DNA of 64,000 nucleotides from Ectobius pallidus (Eukaryota > Arthropoda > Insecta > Blattodea > Ectobiidae): the NCBI GenBank assembly GCA_964059195.1, contig CAXKWD010000014.1, forward strand, positions 1,674,001 to 1,738,000, read 5' to 3'. A program made the translations under genes and the position numbers. Position 1 is the first letter of the stretch. Every line of letters starts with the position of its first letter. Below are positions 62,848 to 64,000 of this stretch, one piece after another. The notes under the pieces are model-generated. The model was not told the DNA's origin and searched no databases. It saw only the letters and a list, made by a program, of their open reading frames with translations.

Positions 62848-64000
62848 ATTTTTAAAGACAATTTGGCTACCTAAGAATGTAATTTTTCTATCACGAATGT
62901 TTTGCCTAGCCATGCCAGTCTAAACCGGAAACTGTTGCCTAGCAATGAAGTTTTATAACACCTGACTGTTGCTTAGCAATGACATTTTGAATAAGAAACT
63001 GTAGCTTAGCAATGGCATCTCCAAATACGAAACTGTTGCCTAGCAATGTCTTCTATAAGGAATAGCCTTTAATCCCTCAATGATCAATACATACAATGAA
63101 AATATCGGTGATATGCTAATGGCATAACAGGGGTTGTAAGTTTTTCCTTAATAGAAAAGAATACTGTTGCCTAGCAATGAGTTTTAAAACACGAAAGTGT
63201 TGCCTAGCAATGCCATTTTAAACCGGAAACTGTTGCCTAGCAATGCCATCAAAAAGAACTGTTGTTTATCAAAGTCATTTTTAAACACAATATTGCTACC
63301 TATTATAAACTTTTAAAAAATATACTGTTGCGTAGCAATGTCAATATCAGACACAAATCTTTTACCTTTCAATGCATTTTTCATGTCGAAACTTTTTCCT
63401 AGCAATGTAATTTTTAAAGACAATTTGGCTGCCTAACAATGTAATTTTTCTATCAGGAAAGGTTTGCCTAGCAATCCCAGTCAAAACCGGAAACTTTTGC
63501 CTAGCAATTAAGTTTTAAAACAGCTGACTCTTGCTTAGCAATGACATTTTGAACATGAAACTGTAGCTTAGCAATGCCATCTCCAAATACGAAACTTTTG
63601 CCTAGCAATGTCTTCTATAAGGAAAAGTTTTTGATCCTTCAATGATCAATACATACAATGAAAATATCGGTGATATGCTAATGTCAAAACATGGGTTGTA
63701 AATTTTACTTTAATAGAAAGAATACTGTTGCCTAGCATTGAGTTTTAAAACACGAAAGTGTTGCCTAGCAATGCCATTTTAAACCGGAAACTGTTGCCTA
63801 GCAATGCCATCAAAAAGAACTGTTGCTTAGCAATGTAATTTTAAACACAATATTGCTACCTATTATAAACTTTTAAATAATATACTGTTGCGTAGCAATG
63901 TCAATTTCAGACACGAAACTTTACCTTTCAATGCATTTTTGAAAGTCGAAACTTTTTCCTAGCAATGTAATTTTTAAATACAATTTGACTGCCTAACAAT
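62848..64000 (+). repeat. Higher-order cycle 28 (cut by window end): A-B plus 31 bp of the next monomer
   Basis: Landmarks are at 63,098 and 63,660. Both monomers resemble the A-B pairs at 36,169/36,731 and 54,122/54,684 (gtttatcaaag, cagtcaaaacc, gaaacttttgcctagc), but B has the ordinary cctagcattgag near 63,735. A new monomer begins at about 63,970 and is cut by the window end. Confidence 0.82.

Larger units (their letters stand above)
50864..62991 (+). repeat. Block duplication V (12.1 kb), copy 2
   Basis: This is the partner of 32,909-45,038. It differs by a 2-bp deletion near 53,188, a conversion-like D patch at 56,842-56,973 and scattered single bases. The left limit lies inside an F' monomer whose first half does not match copy 1 (ccaag against cctag). 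Confidence 0.88.
1..64000 (+). repeat. Satellite DNA array, ~561-bp monomer, 114 landmark copies, open at both ends
   Basis: The landmark gaaaatatcggtgatatg recurs at 251, 812, 1371, 1933, 2493, 3054, 3617 and so on to 63,660, always 559-563 bp apart, giving 114 copies. Every monomer lies in the same orientation; I found no inversion, no unrelated insertion and no gap. The sequence between landmarks is the same unit throughout, differing by scattered substitutions and 1-2 bp indels. Variants define eight monomer families (A-H) arranged in higher-order cycles. There is no gene anywhere in the array. What is known: long, AT-rich, higher-order satellites of this kind are typical of eukaryotic heterochromatin, often near centromeres. 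The centromeric assignment is inference only, since no flanking sequence is present. Confidence 0.98.

Noticed and set aside
1..64000. CRISPR array (33-bp repeated element)
   Set aside because: There are no unique spacers. The sub-units are contiguous and degenerate, the dominant period is 561 bp, and there are no cas genes.
1..64000. CENP-B box-like site
   Set aside because: I looked for TTCG followed at the right spacing by A and CGGG on both strands. Pieces such as attcgaaac occur, but without the CGGG half.
1..64000. Telomeric repeats, rRNA, tRNA, snRNA or histone gene arrays
   Set aside because: There is no short G-rich telomere-like unit, no conserved rRNA or tRNA box, and no protein-coding frame. 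The monomer matches no RNA gene I recognise.
1..64000. Tandem transposon or LTR remnants as the origin of the monomer
   Set aside because: No terminal inverted repeats, target-site duplications, LTR ends or transposase/reverse transcriptase fragments are visible. The internal 33-bp build points to minisatellite origin instead.
1..64000. Assembly artefact as the sole cause of the block duplications
   Set aside because: Not excluded, but unlikely as the only explanation. The copies differ by private substitutions and indels (for example the 2-bp deletion near 53,188 and the D patch at 56.9 kb), which a simple copied contig would not have. Read-level support is still needed to settle it.

Overview
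The whole 64 kb window is one uninterrupted tandem satellite array. I see no protein-coding gene, RNA gene, transposon or unique sequence in it. The array enters at base 1 and leaves at base 64,000, so neither edge is visible. The sequence is AT-rich. The sheer length, the head-to-tail order and the layered repeat structure fit eukaryotic constitutive heterochromatin (pericentromeric, centromeric or another satellite block) in a long-read assembly. The sequence does not let me name the organism or clade.

There are three levels of repetition. Level 1 is a degenerate sub-unit of about 33 bp, typically ending in gttgcctagcaatg. Level 2 is a monomer of about 561 bp (559-563) built from 17 such sub-units (17 x 33 = 561). 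Using gaaaatatcggtgatatg as a landmark, I count 114 monomers, the first landmark at 251 and the last at 63,660 (mean spacing 561.1 bp). Level 3 is a higher-order arrangement. By shared variants the monomers fall into eight families, which I call A to H (counts by eye: A 28, B 26, C 7, D 8, E 13, F 16, G 12, H 4). A and B form a near-obligate dimer, and the array is a string of 28 cycles, each starting with A and usually running A-B followed by 0-8 further monomers drawn from C-H.

Above that, multi-kilobase blocks recur at offsets that are whole numbers of monomers: 1-5,253 with 19,085-24,337 (34 monomers); 10,714-14,404 with 16,889-20,579 (11 monomers); 24,283-27,727 with 28,771-32,215 (8 monomers); 4,597-10,187 with 45,004-50,594 (72 monomers); and the largest, 32,909-45,038 with 50,864-62,991 (12.1 kb, 32 monomers). 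This is the signature of repeated in-register unequal exchange or block amplification, with smaller conversion-like events on top, such as a tract of about 130-200 bp near 56,842-56,973.

Layout: 1-6,734 holds two six-monomer cycles; 6,735-32,550 is a patchwork of 3-, 4- and 6-monomer cycles; 32,551-47,141 and 49,386-62,847 contain the two copies of the 12.1 kb block; 47,142-49,385 belongs to the block shared with 4.6-10.2 kb; 62,848-64,000 starts a further A-B pair. Short open frames of 60-80 codons exist on both strands but are by-products of the repeat, and I do not annotate them as genes. Family labels, counts and block limits come from reading by eye and should be treated as a hand-made map.
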